Positions 48,972 to 58,199 of a stretch of DNA of 64,000 nt are shown in pieces. Source of the DNA: Acidobacteriota bacterium (lineage in GTDB: Bacteria; Acidobacteriota; Terriglobia; UBA7540); assembly GCA_023474345.1 (NCBI GenBank), contig JAMCXS010000022.1, positions 62,001 through 126,000 on the forward strand, given 5' to 3'. How positions within the stretch are numbered: position 1 is the first letter of the stretch; each line of letters starts with the position of its first letter. Position numbers and translations under genes: made by a program. The notes beneath the pieces were generated by a model. That model made no database searches and was not told where the DNA came from. It saw only the letters and a program-made list of their open reading frames with translations.

Positions 48972-50252
48972 ATGGTGCGAAGAATATCTTATTTGGTGGT
49001 TCTGCTGCTTGTTCAAGCCTCGCTATGCAGCGCGGCGCCGCCAGCGGATCATTGGGTATTGCCCAATTTCGCGCAACGGCTCTTCCTAACGGTCACCAAC
49101 CCGGGTAGCACACCGGTGGACGCGTTAGTGACTCTTCCTGTTGCTGCTGTCCAGCACGTTGCGTTGGGATTTCCCGGAAACCTCGCCATCGTGGTGGTGA
49201 AGAATCCACCGGGCAGCAAGTATTCGGTGACGGTTGTTCCCTCCCAGGCGGACGACCTCGACGGGGATGGCATGAAGGATGAGTTTGAGTTTCCAGTATC
49301 GCTCAACCCCCATGAAAGCAAGCAGGTGGATATTTATTTCTCAATGACGTTGCGCGGCAAAATTATCTACCCCCGAGCTGTCGCTGCTTCCCATAATTAT
49401 GGATACAATCACCAGACGGCAGCTCTGGAATCTGAGTTGATCGGCTATAGAACTTACGGCGGCTTTTCCCTCGATGTTGAGGGGCGTGTTGCCGGCCACC
49501 CGGGGCTCTATAACGATCTTAACGGTTACCTGGCGGCACACGGCAATTTTGCGGTGGGCAAAGATATCCTCCATGTCGGAGATACTCTGGGGCTAGGGGG
49601 TCTTTTCCTTGAACGTGATGGCACAATATATCGTCCGCCCATGAACGTTCCTGATTATGCGCACAAGCCCTCGCCTGTGAACGTTCCTCACTACCGGGTG
49701 CTGGCGGATGGGCCACTCCGCGCGACGATCGAGGCCACCCTTGACCACTGGCAAGTTGGCGAGGATGAAGTAGCACTTCGCGCGTGGTATAGCATCGATG
49801 CGGGTGAAGGATTCGTGCGTTGCCGGGTCCAGATCAGCCCCACAAAAATGCATGAAGGGCATGTATACCGCGTGGGGGTGGGCATACGCGGGTTGCCCTC
49901 AGAAAAATCAGGCAAGGAGTCCGGCCTGGTGATGCTGAGCGGTGAACAACAGCCGCAAACAGGCCGGCTGGCATCGGCACTATATTTCAATCCTGAGAGA
50001 GCTGCGCTTTCTCCCCCAATTGCAACTCCGGACGGCAACAACCAGGCTGCGCTTTTCGATAGGACGCTCAGCTGCGGCCGCGCCACCACTGAAGATTACG
50101 CTGTGGCGGCGGCCTGGCAGAAGAGCGGTATCCCGGACTTGCTTCACTACCTGGCGGGCATGAAAGGCCAGGTAAATTCCAAGGTTGTGGTGAGTAACGA
50201 GCGGCTGGAGAAAACCCCGCAGCCGGAACGGATCGAAGGAGAAGCATACTGA
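48972..50252 (+). CDS. Secreted DUF4861-like protein
   Basis: Start ATGGTGCGAAGAATA with AAGGAG SD; signal peptide; ALESELIGYRTYGGFSLDVEGR; EF-hand-like DLDGDGMKDEFEF. Confidence 0.65.
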   Translation: MVRRISYLVVLLLVQASLCSAAPPADHWVLPNFAQRLFLTVTNPGSTPVDALVTLPVAAVQHVALGFPGNLAIVVVKNPPGSKYSVTVVPSQADDLDGDGMKDEFEFPVSLNPHESKQVDIYFSMTLRGKIIYPRAVAASHNYGYNHQTAALESELIGYRTYGGFSLDVEGRVAGHPGLYNDLNGYLAAHGNFAVGKDILHVGDTLGLGGLFLERDGTIYRPPMNVPDYAHKPSPVNVPHYRVLADGPLRATIEATLDHWQVGEDEVALRAWYSIDAGEGFVRCRVQISPTKMHEGHVYRVGVGIRGLPSEKSGKESGLVMLSGEQQPQTGRLASALYFNPERAALSPPIATPDGNNQAALFDRTLSCGRATTEDYAVAAAWQKSGIPDLLHYLAGMKGQVNSKVVVSNERLEKTPQPERIEGEAY

Positions 50253-50289
50253 GCAGCCAGCCCGCTGACCGCTTGTTGCTTGAATAGTT

Positions 50290-51027
50290 ATGATAATTGA
50301 TGCACACGTTCACATTGGGAAATCGGCCCGCCTCCAGATCAGCGCCGATGGCGAATTTCTCGTACGCGTCGCAGACGACTTAGGCTTCGACAAGATCTGT
50401 TGCACCGATTTGACCGCGCTCTTCTACGACATGCACGAAGGAAACCGGTTGTTGTATGAGGAAATGCGGCGCTATCCCGATCGCATTGTCGGGTATGCGA
50501 GCCTGCATTCCACACGCTTCGAATCAGAGGCTCTGGAGAACCTGACCCGATGCTATGAGGTCTATGGCATGAAAGGCCTCAAAATTTACTCCACGCCCGA
50601 AGCGAGTATCGCGGAGCCGTGGACGATCCCTATCCTGGAAAAGTGCGTTGAATTTGACATGCCTGTTTTGGCCCATACGACTCCAGCCGAATGCGAATAC
50701 TTGATGACGCGCGTGCCGCAGTGCAAGGTTATGATGGCTCACGCCGGAGGACAACCTTTTGCTTTTGGTGACTGGAACCGGGCCATTATGATGGCGCAGC
50801 GGTTCGAGAATCTTTACCTGGACACCACCAGTTCGACTCTCGACGCGGGATTTGTTGAAAAGGCCGTTGCTGTCCTGGGGGCCGACAAAATCGTTTTTGG
50901 AACTGACACGCCGCTGCTGGATCCTTATATGCAGCGCACCAAGATTGCTGAAACACGAATCAGCAAAGAGGAGCGGGAGCTTATTATGGGTGGAAATATC
51001 CGGCGTCTGATGGGGATTGCGGCATGA
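50290..51027 (+). CDS. Amidohydrolase family (amidohydrolase_2-like) metal-dependent hydrolase
   Basis: MIIDAHVHIG, PVLAHTTP, MMAHAGGQ, IVFGTDTPL. Confidence 0.88.
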   Translation: MIIDAHVHIGKSARLQISADGEFLVRVADDLGFDKICCTDLTALFYDMHEGNRLLYEEMRRYPDRIVGYASLHSTRFESEALENLTRCYEVYGMKGLKIYSTPEASIAEPWTIPILEKCVEFDMPVLAHTTPAECEYLMTRVPQCKVMMAHAGGQPFAFGDWNRAIMMAQRFENLYLDTTSSTLDAGFVEKAVAVLGADKIVFGTDTPLLDPYMQRTKIAETRISKEERELIMGGNIRRLMGIAA

Positions 51028-51800
51028 TCGTGGACATTTGTGCCTATTTCGGCAAGTGGCCTTATTGGCCGATCGATGCTTGCACACCAGCGGCAGTGGT
51101 AGAAGAACTGGGCCATTGCGGTATTGATCGCGCGGCGGTTTTGTCGACGCGCGGGCTTTTTGTCGGTTGGGAAGAGGGCAACCTGGAAACCGAGGAGGCG
51201 GTTCGAGGTTTTCCGGGACGACTGGTGAGCTTTGCGTGCTTGGGTCCGCTGGAGCTGAGCCATACGCTTCAGGGACATATTTTTGATTTCGACAAGCTTT
51301 GCGCACGTGGTTTCCTGGGGGTGCGCCTTTACCCTCAGTACCATACTTACCACCCGCTCTATGAGCCGTTTGTCGACCAAATTTTGGAAGAGGCCGAAAT
51401 GCGTCAATGGCCGGTCCTGCTGCCGCTGCGAGTGATTATGAACTGGGGAATGCCGTCGCTCAGCTTGGATTGGATGGTGGCGATTGTCGAACGGCACCCT
51501 CGCACCCCTTGGATTTTGAGCGGCATCAATTATTTTCATGAATTGCGGGCTGCGGTTTCCCTGATGCGACGGTTTTCTACTGTGCACCTGGAAACTTCCT
51601 GCGTGCAGGGTTTCAATGCTATTGCGAAGCTGGTAGAGCAGTGCGGCAGCGATAATTTGCTTCTCGGTACTGGCCTGCCGCTACAGAACGGCAGCGCCAA
51701 TCTTCAGAAGATCCTGCGAGCGAATATTCCGGAACCCGCTCGTGAGAAAATTCTGGGTGGCAATGCCTGCCGGCTGTTGCGGCTCGAAGGAAGCCAGTAG
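51024..51800 (+). CDS. Amidohydrolase-fold protein with degenerate metal site
   Basis: Aligns to the upstream gene: MIVDICAYFG for MIIDAHVHIG, LLLGTGLPL for IVFGTDTPL; start overlaps upstream stop (ATGA). Confidence 0.75.
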   Translation: MIVDICAYFGKWPYWPIDACTPAAVVEELGHCGIDRAAVLSTRGLFVGWEEGNLETEEAVRGFPGRLVSFACLGPLELSHTLQGHIFDFDKLCARGFLGVRLYPQYHTYHPLYEPFVDQILEEAEMRQWPVLLPLRVIMNWGMPSLSLDWMVAIVERHPRTPWILSGINYFHELRAAVSLMRRFSTVHLETSCVQGFNAIAKLVEQCGSDNLLLGTGLPLQNGSANLQKILRANIPEPAREKILGGNACRLLRLEGSQ

Positions 51801-51817
51801 AACTTGAAGGAGGTTGA

Positions 51818-52756
51818 TTGCGTTTTCTGCGTTTCTTCACAGATGCGAATGAGGCCCATCTCGGGCTCAGATACCACGGGCGACTCATGGACGTGACGCT
51901 GGCGGCCCAGCGCCTGTGGGGGGAGGGGATTGTCAGTCCGGTAGCATTCATGACAGGCGAGCGAAAGGGTCCGGCTCAACTGGCCGCCTTGGTTGAAAGC
52001 GTTGCCGGTTCCGAAACGCTTCAAGTGGAGGTGTTGCGAGATGCGGATCACCTGCGCCTTGATGCGCCTTTGCGCGACATCCGGAAGCTCCTGGCCCTGG
52101 CGGGGAATTATAGCCAGCATATTGTTGAAAGCGGGTTTGAAGACGTCACCGAAGCAGCCCGGATCACACCACAGGTTTTTATGAAACCACCTTCCACGTG
52201 CATTACCGCTCCCGGGAAGCCAATCTATATCCGCACGTCAAATGTCTTTGTGGATTGGGAAATTGAGCTGGCGGTGATTATAGGCCGGAGAGGAAGAGAT
52301 ATCCCTTGTGAAAAGGCGATGGAATACGTTTTTGGTTATACGATTCTGAACGACATCAGCGAGCGCGATTTCAACAGCAGGATGGTTAATCGAAAGGTAC
52401 GCGAATTTGATCCCTTTTTTGACTGGTTGATGGGGAAGTGGTTCGACGGTTTCTGCCCGCTCGGCCCCGAAATTGTTTTCGCCGACGAGATTCAAGACCC
52501 GCATCGGCTTATCATAAGGCTTTGGGTGAACAATCAGTTGATGCAGGATGCAAACACCGCGCAAATGATTTTGGGTATCCCAGAAACAATCAACTATATT
52601 TCACAAGTGCTGACGCTCGAACCCGGTGACATCATCGCTATGGGAACGCCTGCCGGCGTAGGCAAGGGGCGCGGTATCCATTTGAAGCCGGGCGATATGA
52701 TGAAAGGGGAAATAGAGGGCATTGGCGTTCTTGAAACCCCTGTGGCTCTCGGCTAA
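51818..52756 (+). CDS. Fumarylacetoacetate hydrolase family protein
   Basis: LALAGNYSQH, VFMKPPSTCITAPGKPI, DWEIELAVIIGRRGRDI, GYTILNDISERDF, GDIIAMGTPAGVG. Confidence 0.92.
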   Translation: MRFLRFFTDANEAHLGLRYHGRLMDVTLAAQRLWGEGIVSPVAFMTGERKGPAQLAALVESVAGSETLQVEVLRDADHLRLDAPLRDIRKLLALAGNYSQHIVESGFEDVTEAARITPQVFMKPPSTCITAPGKPIYIRTSNVFVDWEIELAVIIGRRGRDIPCEKAMEYVFGYTILNDISERDFNSRMVNRKVREFDPFFDWLMGKWFDGFCPLGPEIVFADEIQDPHRLIIRLWVNNQLMQDANTAQMILGIPETINYISQVLTLEPGDIIAMGTPAGVGKGRGIHLKPGDMMKGEIEGIGVLETPVALG

Positions 52757-52846
52757 GGTCTGAAAGGAAGTTGATGCGAAGGGCTGAGTGGGCTGACTGA
52801 ATTTGCTTTCCCGGCTTGCTGGATCTCTCACACCAAGCGGAAGGAA

Positions 52847-53884
52847 GTGGTGATGGATAAGGTTAGGGTCGGAATCATCGGGGCTGGTTTTATGGGCAGG
52901 ACGAACGCTGAGACCGCGACCCGGTATCTCGACGGCGCCGAACTGGTGGCGATTGCAGGAGGAACACGCGCTCCGCAGCTTGCTCGTGAATACTGCGTGG
53001 CACATGATCCCACGGTGGCACACCTGCTGGAGCGCTCGGATATCGACGCAGTCCTTATCAGCACGCCGCATTCCGAACACGCTTCGCAGGCGATCCTGGC
53101 GGCCGAACATGGCAAACACATTCTTCTAGACAAGCCCATGGCCACCACACTGGGGGATTGCGATCAGATTCTCGCGGCGGTTGATCGTGCCGGTGTGAAC
53201 CTGATGATCATGTTTGGCCAGCGCTTTCGGATTTGTAACCGCGAGGCTCACCGCTTGATTCAGGAAGGCGCGATTGGCCGGGTGCGGATGATCCGGGAAC
53301 TGATTCTAAATTGTGGCGGTTTGGGGTCGCTCCCATCCTGGCAACGCCAGCCTGCCAATTCAGGGACGCTTCTCGCACACGGCGTTCACAACATTGACCG
53401 TATTCGTTGGTTTAGCGGGCAAGAAATATCGAGTGTGGCTGCGCAGGTGCAGTACGATGCCGCGAGTGGAAATGAGGTATCGGCGATGGCGGTCTTCGGT
53501 TTGAGTGATGGCGCTATGGCGACGCTTTGGGAGTCCTGGGCAATTCCCGAACCGGGTTTTCCTTACACTGCGTCCTCGTCGTGGGTTGTGGGTGAATCCG
53601 GCATTTTGGATGTTGACGCGTATGGAGAATTACGACTGGGCCGTGAGGGGAGATGGACCGTTGTTGCCAGACAGGACCCGATCGACTGGAAGGGAAAAGG
53701 AATGCTGGATCCCGTTCGTTTGGAAGCATATCGCTTGCAGCATCAGGAATTCATCAACAGCATTCGCGAAGGGCGCGAGCCCGCTGTATCCGGCAAGGAC
53801 GGCAGAGCTGCGGTCGAGGTTGCGCTGGCTGCTTACCGTTCTGCCGCCGACAGAGTGACCGTCAGGCTTCCCATGGGAGGATAG
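52847..53884 (+). CDS. Gfo/Idh/MocA family oxidoreductase
   Basis: VRVGIIGAGFMGRTNAETATR, VLISTPHSEHASQAILAAEHGKHILLDKPMATT. Confidence 0.92.
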   Translation: MVMDKVRVGIIGAGFMGRTNAETATRYLDGAELVAIAGGTRAPQLAREYCVAHDPTVAHLLERSDIDAVLISTPHSEHASQAILAAEHGKHILLDKPMATTLGDCDQILAAVDRAGVNLMIMFGQRFRICNREAHRLIQEGAIGRVRMIRELILNCGGLGSLPSWQRQPANSGTLLAHGVHNIDRIRWFSGQEISSVAAQVQYDAASGNEVSAMAVFGLSDGAMATLWESWAIPEPGFPYTASSSWVVGESGILDVDAYGELRLGREGRWTVVARQDPIDWKGKGMLDPVRLEAYRLQHQEFINSIREGREPAVSGKDGRAAVEVALAAYRSAADRVTVRLPMGG

Positions 53885-53889
53885 AGCAC

Positions 53890-55164
53890 GTGAGTGATCA
53901 ACTGGCATTACTGGGAGGGCCGAAAGCGATTCGGGAACCTCTGCCGACATTTCTGGAATACGCCGGACGGACGTTCGGGCGTGAAGAGGAGGAACTTGTT
54001 TTGCGGGCTCTGAGGTCTGGGTGCCTCAGTCGAAACGGGGGTGTAATGGTCGCGGCACTCGAGCGGGAATTTGCCGCCCGATTGGGCGCCGCCAGAGCGG
54101 TGGCGTGCTCAAGCGGTACTGCGGCTGTGCACTTGGCTGTCGCGGCACTCAATCCGGAGCCCGGAGATGAGTTTATCGTCCCTCCAATCACAGATATGGG
54201 CACGATCCTGCCGGTCCTCTGGCAGAATTGCGTCCCTGTCTTCGCTGATGTCGATCCGGAGACGCTCACAATCGACCCTGACGATGTTGAACGAAACATT
54301 ACTGATCGCACGCGGGCGATTATTGCCGTTCACCTGGCCGGACAGCCGTGTCAAATGGCGCAACTTCGAACTTTGGCTGACCGCTACCACATTACCCTCA
54401 TTGAAGATTGCGCTCAGGCCTATTGGGCGAAGTGCGACGGAAAACTTGTCGGCACGCTGGGGGATGCAGCATGCTTCAGCCTGCAACAGAGCAAGCACAT
54501 CACGTGCGGGGAAGGTGGGCTGATGGTGACGTCGCGGCCTGAACTTGCCGATCGCGCTGGGCTGTTTGCGGATAAAGCCTGGCCACGTGACAGCAAGGAT
54601 TTGGGAGGTGCCCGATTCCTGTTTCTGGCTCAGAACTACCGGATGAGCGAACTTCAGGGGGCAGTGGCTCTGGCTCAGCTCCCGAAAGTTGCAGAAGTGG
54701 CGCAGCGCCGCCGTCAAAGAGCTTTGCTTTTGACTGAGATGCTTGCGAATGTACCCGGCGTTCGTCCGCCGACGGTGCCGGTAAACACGGATCCCTCCTA
54801 CTGGCTCTACATGTTGCACATCGACGAAGGAGCGGCGGCAGTTTCGACGGCGCAGTTCGGAGAAGCCTTGCTTGCCGAGGGTGTCCCGGCGTGGGTGCAG
54901 TACATCGTGAAACCGCTCTATCTAGCTAGCCTGATTACCGAGCTGCGGACTTATGGTAATTCGCAATATCCTTTTCATCCGTACGGCCGGCAAGAATACA
55001 AGGCCGGGCTGTGTCCCCAAGCCGAAAGGGCCCTGAACCACGTGATTGCAATTCACTGGAACGAGAACTATAGCGAAAGCCAGGTTGAGCAAATTCGCAC
55101 GGCCATTGTGAAGGTGGCTCGTCATTTTGCGTCCTCCGCGACTGCACGAAGACCTGCCAAATAA
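53890..55164 (+). CDS. DegT/DnrJ/EryC1/StrS family aminotransferase
   Basis: GTG start at 53890; AVACSSGTAAVHLAVAAL, IIAVHLAGQPCQM, LIEDCAQAYWAK, FSLQQSKHITCGEGGLMVT (PLP Lys). Confidence 0.9.
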   Translation: MSDQLALLGGPKAIREPLPTFLEYAGRTFGREEEELVLRALRSGCLSRNGGVMVAALEREFAARLGAARAVACSSGTAAVHLAVAALNPEPGDEFIVPPITDMGTILPVLWQNCVPVFADVDPETLTIDPDDVERNITDRTRAIIAVHLAGQPCQMAQLRTLADRYHITLIEDCAQAYWAKCDGKLVGTLGDAACFSLQQSKHITCGEGGLMVTSRPELADRAGLFADKAWPRDSKDLGGARFLFLAQNYRMSELQGAVALAQLPKVAEVAQRRRQRALLLTEMLANVPGVRPPTVPVNTDPSYWLYMLHIDEGAAAVSTAQFGEALLAEGVPAWVQYIVKPLYLASLITELRTYGNSQYPFHPYGRQEYKAGLCPQAERALNHVIAIHWNENYSESQVEQIRTAIVKVARHFASSATARRPAK

Positions 55165-55179
55165 GAGCGGGAGATTTCC

Positions 55180-56994
55180 ATGGACCGAATCAGGGCTTCG
55201 GTATGTTTTTGTGTATTGATCGTGATTCCTGCGGTCGCCGCTCCGCCCCGGGCGCGCCTTCCGTGGTACATGCGCGCAACCGCTATGACACCGGATGGGC
55301 GGCTGACCTTTCTCGATAAGCCGTGGTGGCCGAGAGCCAAAGCCCTTGCCGAGGGGCAGAGCTTCACGCTCGATCTGAATCATGACGGCCGTCCCGACAC
55401 CGTGGTCGAACGTAAGGATGACAATATCATTGAGGCAATCGACGACAGCGGAAGGGCTAAGAATATCCTTAACAAGGTTGATACCGCGTATCTGGTGAGC
55501 TATCACCGGACCGGCCTGGTCGACCGCATGGTTGCTTATATTGACAACAATCACGACGGCAAAGCTGACGAGATGGAGATCCGGTATTACAAAGACGGAT
55601 ATCTCCGTTTTGGATGGTTTGGCGAGAACTACGATAACGACGGTGCGCAAATCTTTTCTTTGAAGAACTGGCAGTATGATGGCAATGGCTTTGCCAGTAA
55701 GTTTCGCGGTAACACCATAATCTATCTCAATAAATACAATTTTGAGACCCACAAATGGGAACCCCTTTCTGAGTGCCCTTTTGTTTTTTTCAACCCGAGC
55801 CACGACGGTTTTGGGGAGATCGTTGCCCGGTTTGCCGTCGCGCCTTTAAGCAGTAACACCGGAAGCGATCTCGATTACGCGAACAACTACAAGTACATGT
55901 GGTCGGCGAAGGCGACGCCTCTCGACAAGCTCGGTACCGTCAATGTCCGACTCAGCTACAGCATCGATCCACCGCCGCGCAAGCAAGCCTTTAGCAGGCC
56001 TCATTACAACTTTGGCTTCACGATGGTCGGGTCCCAACCGTACAACTACCCGCGCATGTCTTACACCAATCCTCGTCGCCGGCCGCCTCAAACCGTAATC
56101 CGCATTCCGTGGAACGATGCCCTGCAAGTGGCCTTGGATTATCCGGCCGCAAAGACAGGCTTTACCTGGGACGAAGGGCGCAGTGTTCACCGATGGGAAG
56201 GTCAATTCTGGATTTACGAACGGCGGCTGTTATATAACACCGGTGGTCCCACCTACCGCTGGAATATGCGGCGCGAGTACTCTTCCAATCCAGCGACCCG
56301 TCGGCAGCTTTACTACTCGGCGGTGGACAAGCGTTACCATCTGTTTGGCGCAAAGGAAGGCTGGCTGGAGGTAGGGCATCTGGTCGATGACAAGAAGGAT
56401 ATGGAGATTCGTTACTTTGACACCAACGGCGATGGTTACTTCGACAAGTGGGAGGTCTTCCTGGGCGGCGATCCGGTGCCTGTGCAAATCACGCGCGTAT
56501 CGGATCCAAGAACACGGATGGTTCCTCTCAAGCGCAGTTTCCTGATAAAAGATTATAACCGGCGAGTTTTGCCCAAGGCCATCGCTGAGGACAAAAAATT
56601 GATTGCTGAGATGCGGAAATTCGTCAGTATTTCATTGGTGTCGAAGTATGAAGCAGCCGCGCAAAGTGCCACGATGGCGGAGCGCCGGCGCTATTGCCTT
56701 GACGTCGCTCGCGAGTTGTACTTTATCGGCGTGCGGGACCTACTCTACCGGCGTGACGCTTCCAGTGACTATCCGGCCCTGGCTCAAGCCGCACCGCGGC
56801 CCCTGCTCGAGCGCGGCCCCATTGGGGGCCGCTATACGCTGGGTGACACGCTTGCCTACTGGAAACTCGCCCGTGAGATTGAGGCTTTTGTGAATGATTA
56901 CGGTTCTGGACATCTCCGTCACGCGTATCTCGATCTCAGAAAGATTTCCTTACCAGATCACCCTGTTACGCTCAAATCGAGTGCGCTCCACTGA
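55180..56994 (+). CDS. Large secreted protein of unknown function with EF-hand-like Ca-binding loops
   Basis: Signal peptide; DLNHDGRPDTVVE, DNNHDGKADEMEI, DTNGDGYFDKWEV. Confidence 0.75.
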   Translation: MDRIRASVCFCVLIVIPAVAAPPRARLPWYMRATAMTPDGRLTFLDKPWWPRAKALAEGQSFTLDLNHDGRPDTVVERKDDNIIEAIDDSGRAKNILNKVDTAYLVSYHRTGLVDRMVAYIDNNHDGKADEMEIRYYKDGYLRFGWFGENYDNDGAQIFSLKNWQYDGNGFASKFRGNTIIYLNKYNFETHKWEPLSECPFVFFNPSHDGFGEIVARFAVAPLSSNTGSDLDYANNYKYMWSAKATPLDKLGTVNVRLSYSIDPPPRKQAFSRPHYNFGFTMVGSQPYNYPRMSYTNPRRRPPQTVIRIPWNDALQVALDYPAAKTGFTWDEGRSVHRWEGQFWIYERRLLYNTGGPTYRWNMRREYSSNPATRRQLYYSAVDKRYHLFGAKEGWLEVGHLVDDKKDMEIRYFDTNGDGYFDKWEVFLGGDPVPVQITRVSDPRTRMVPLKRSFLIKDYNRRVLPKAIAEDKKLIAEMRKFVSISLVSKYEAAAQSATMAERRRYCLDVARELYFIGVRDLLYRRDASSDYPALAQAAPRPLLERGPIGGRYTLGDTLAYWKLAREIEAFVNDYGSGHLRHAYLDLRKISLPDHPVTLKSSALH

Positions 56995-57093
56995 GGTCCA
57001 TTCTCTTTATCTGAGAGGCGCCGGGAAGTTATGCGGTGATTTGCCGCACAGAACTGCAAAATTGATTTGGACGAGCCTGTTTCTGACCGGATT

Positions 57094-58149
57094 CTATTGC
57101 TTAAGCCAGCGGTCAAGAAACTCGTACGCTTGCTCACGGGCGGCAGGGGGAAAGCTGTGCGAGGCATCCGGAAAAACCGCGACGAGGTTATTCTGAGCGT
57201 GAAAGAGGCTGTAAATATGGCGCGCGGAATTCAGGCAATCTCTAACGCCTGAGACGTCAAAAATAAAGTCATGAAGCGGCGCGTTGACGAACAGGGGTCT
57301 GGGAGCCAGGGCCGCCAGAACATCTGAGAAATCGAAAGGCATACGGGCAGGATCATTCCCGAACATCGTGGCAATGCGCGGCATATAGACCTTCTGGCTC
57401 CAGGGAGCAAGTTGGCCCCCGTTCTCCTCGGCATACTTCGACGCCGCATACTTCGCAAAGCTCGTGAAACCACAACTGCTTACCAACGCTCGAACCCGCT
57501 GGTCGAACACTCCAAGAAAAAGGGTATTGTGTCCGCCGAGCGAGTGTCCGATGCATCCGATGCGATCTCTTGCGACTTCCGGCAGCGATTCGAGGAGATC
57601 AATAGCCCGCATGTTGTTGTAGATCCCTAACATCGTGTCGCTGGCATATCCGTGAGTGTAAGGGTCAAACTTGTAGCCGCCAAAATCATAACGCCCGCAA
57701 CCGGGGTAATCAGGAGCCAGCGTGACGTAACCACGTTTTGCTAATTCAAGCGCGTAATGGAGGTTGGGATTGCCTCTGATGCCCGCTGGCTCAGCAGCAC
57801 CGAAGGGAGTGGTCTGATGGAGGCAGAGGACCGCAGCCACGCGCCCGCTCGCACTTTTCGGAATAAGAAGGTAGGCGGGCACGTGATCGCCCTTTTCACT
57901 TCGATAGGTGAGTTTGGTACGAGTAACCGCACCGAGATCAGATTCTTCCAATTTTCGGATATCCAGAGTGACATGCGGTCTTCGAGGCAGCGGCCCCATC
58001 ACCTCTTCCATGTTCCGAAGGATTTCCCGGCGGTATCGAGCCCATTGTTGGAGGCTCTTGACGCTGCGAAGTGACTCCCTTCTTCCGTTATGCAAGAGCA
58101 GAGAAGCAAGCGCCAATCCGAGAAACTCTCGACGGTTGACGTTGTTCAT
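57094..58149 (-). CDS. Alpha/beta hydrolase (acetyl xylan esterase/dienelactone hydrolase-like), secreted
   Basis: VPAYLLIPKSASGRVAAVLCLHQT, DYPGCGRYDFGG, IGCIGHSLGGHNTLFLG nucleophile elbow. Confidence 0.82.
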   Translation of the reverse strand: MNNVNRREFLGLALASLLLHNGRRESLRSVKSLQQWARYRREILRNMEEVMGPLPRRPHVTLDIRKLEESDLGAVTRTKLTYRSEKGDHVPAYLLIPKSASGRVAAVLCLHQTTPFGAAEPAGIRGNPNLHYALELAKRGYVTLAPDYPGCGRYDFGGYKFDPYTHGYASDTMLGIYNNMRAIDLLESLPEVARDRIGCIGHSLGGHNTLFLGVFDQRVRALVSSCGFTSFAKYAASKYAEENGGQLAPWSQKVYMPRIATMFGNDPARMPFDFSDVLAALAPRPLFVNAPLHDFIFDVSGVRDCLNSARHIYSLFHAQNNLVAVFPDASHSFPPAAREQAYEFLDRWLKQ

Positions 58150-58199
58150 GCCGATGCTCCATTTCCAGAATATTCAGGCCCTGGCTGGCATTACCACGT

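Noticed and set aside
53653-53889. N-terminal extension of the DegT aminotransferase ORF
   Set aside because: Overlaps the upstream Gfo/Idh gene out of frame; family N-terminus starts at GTG 53890.
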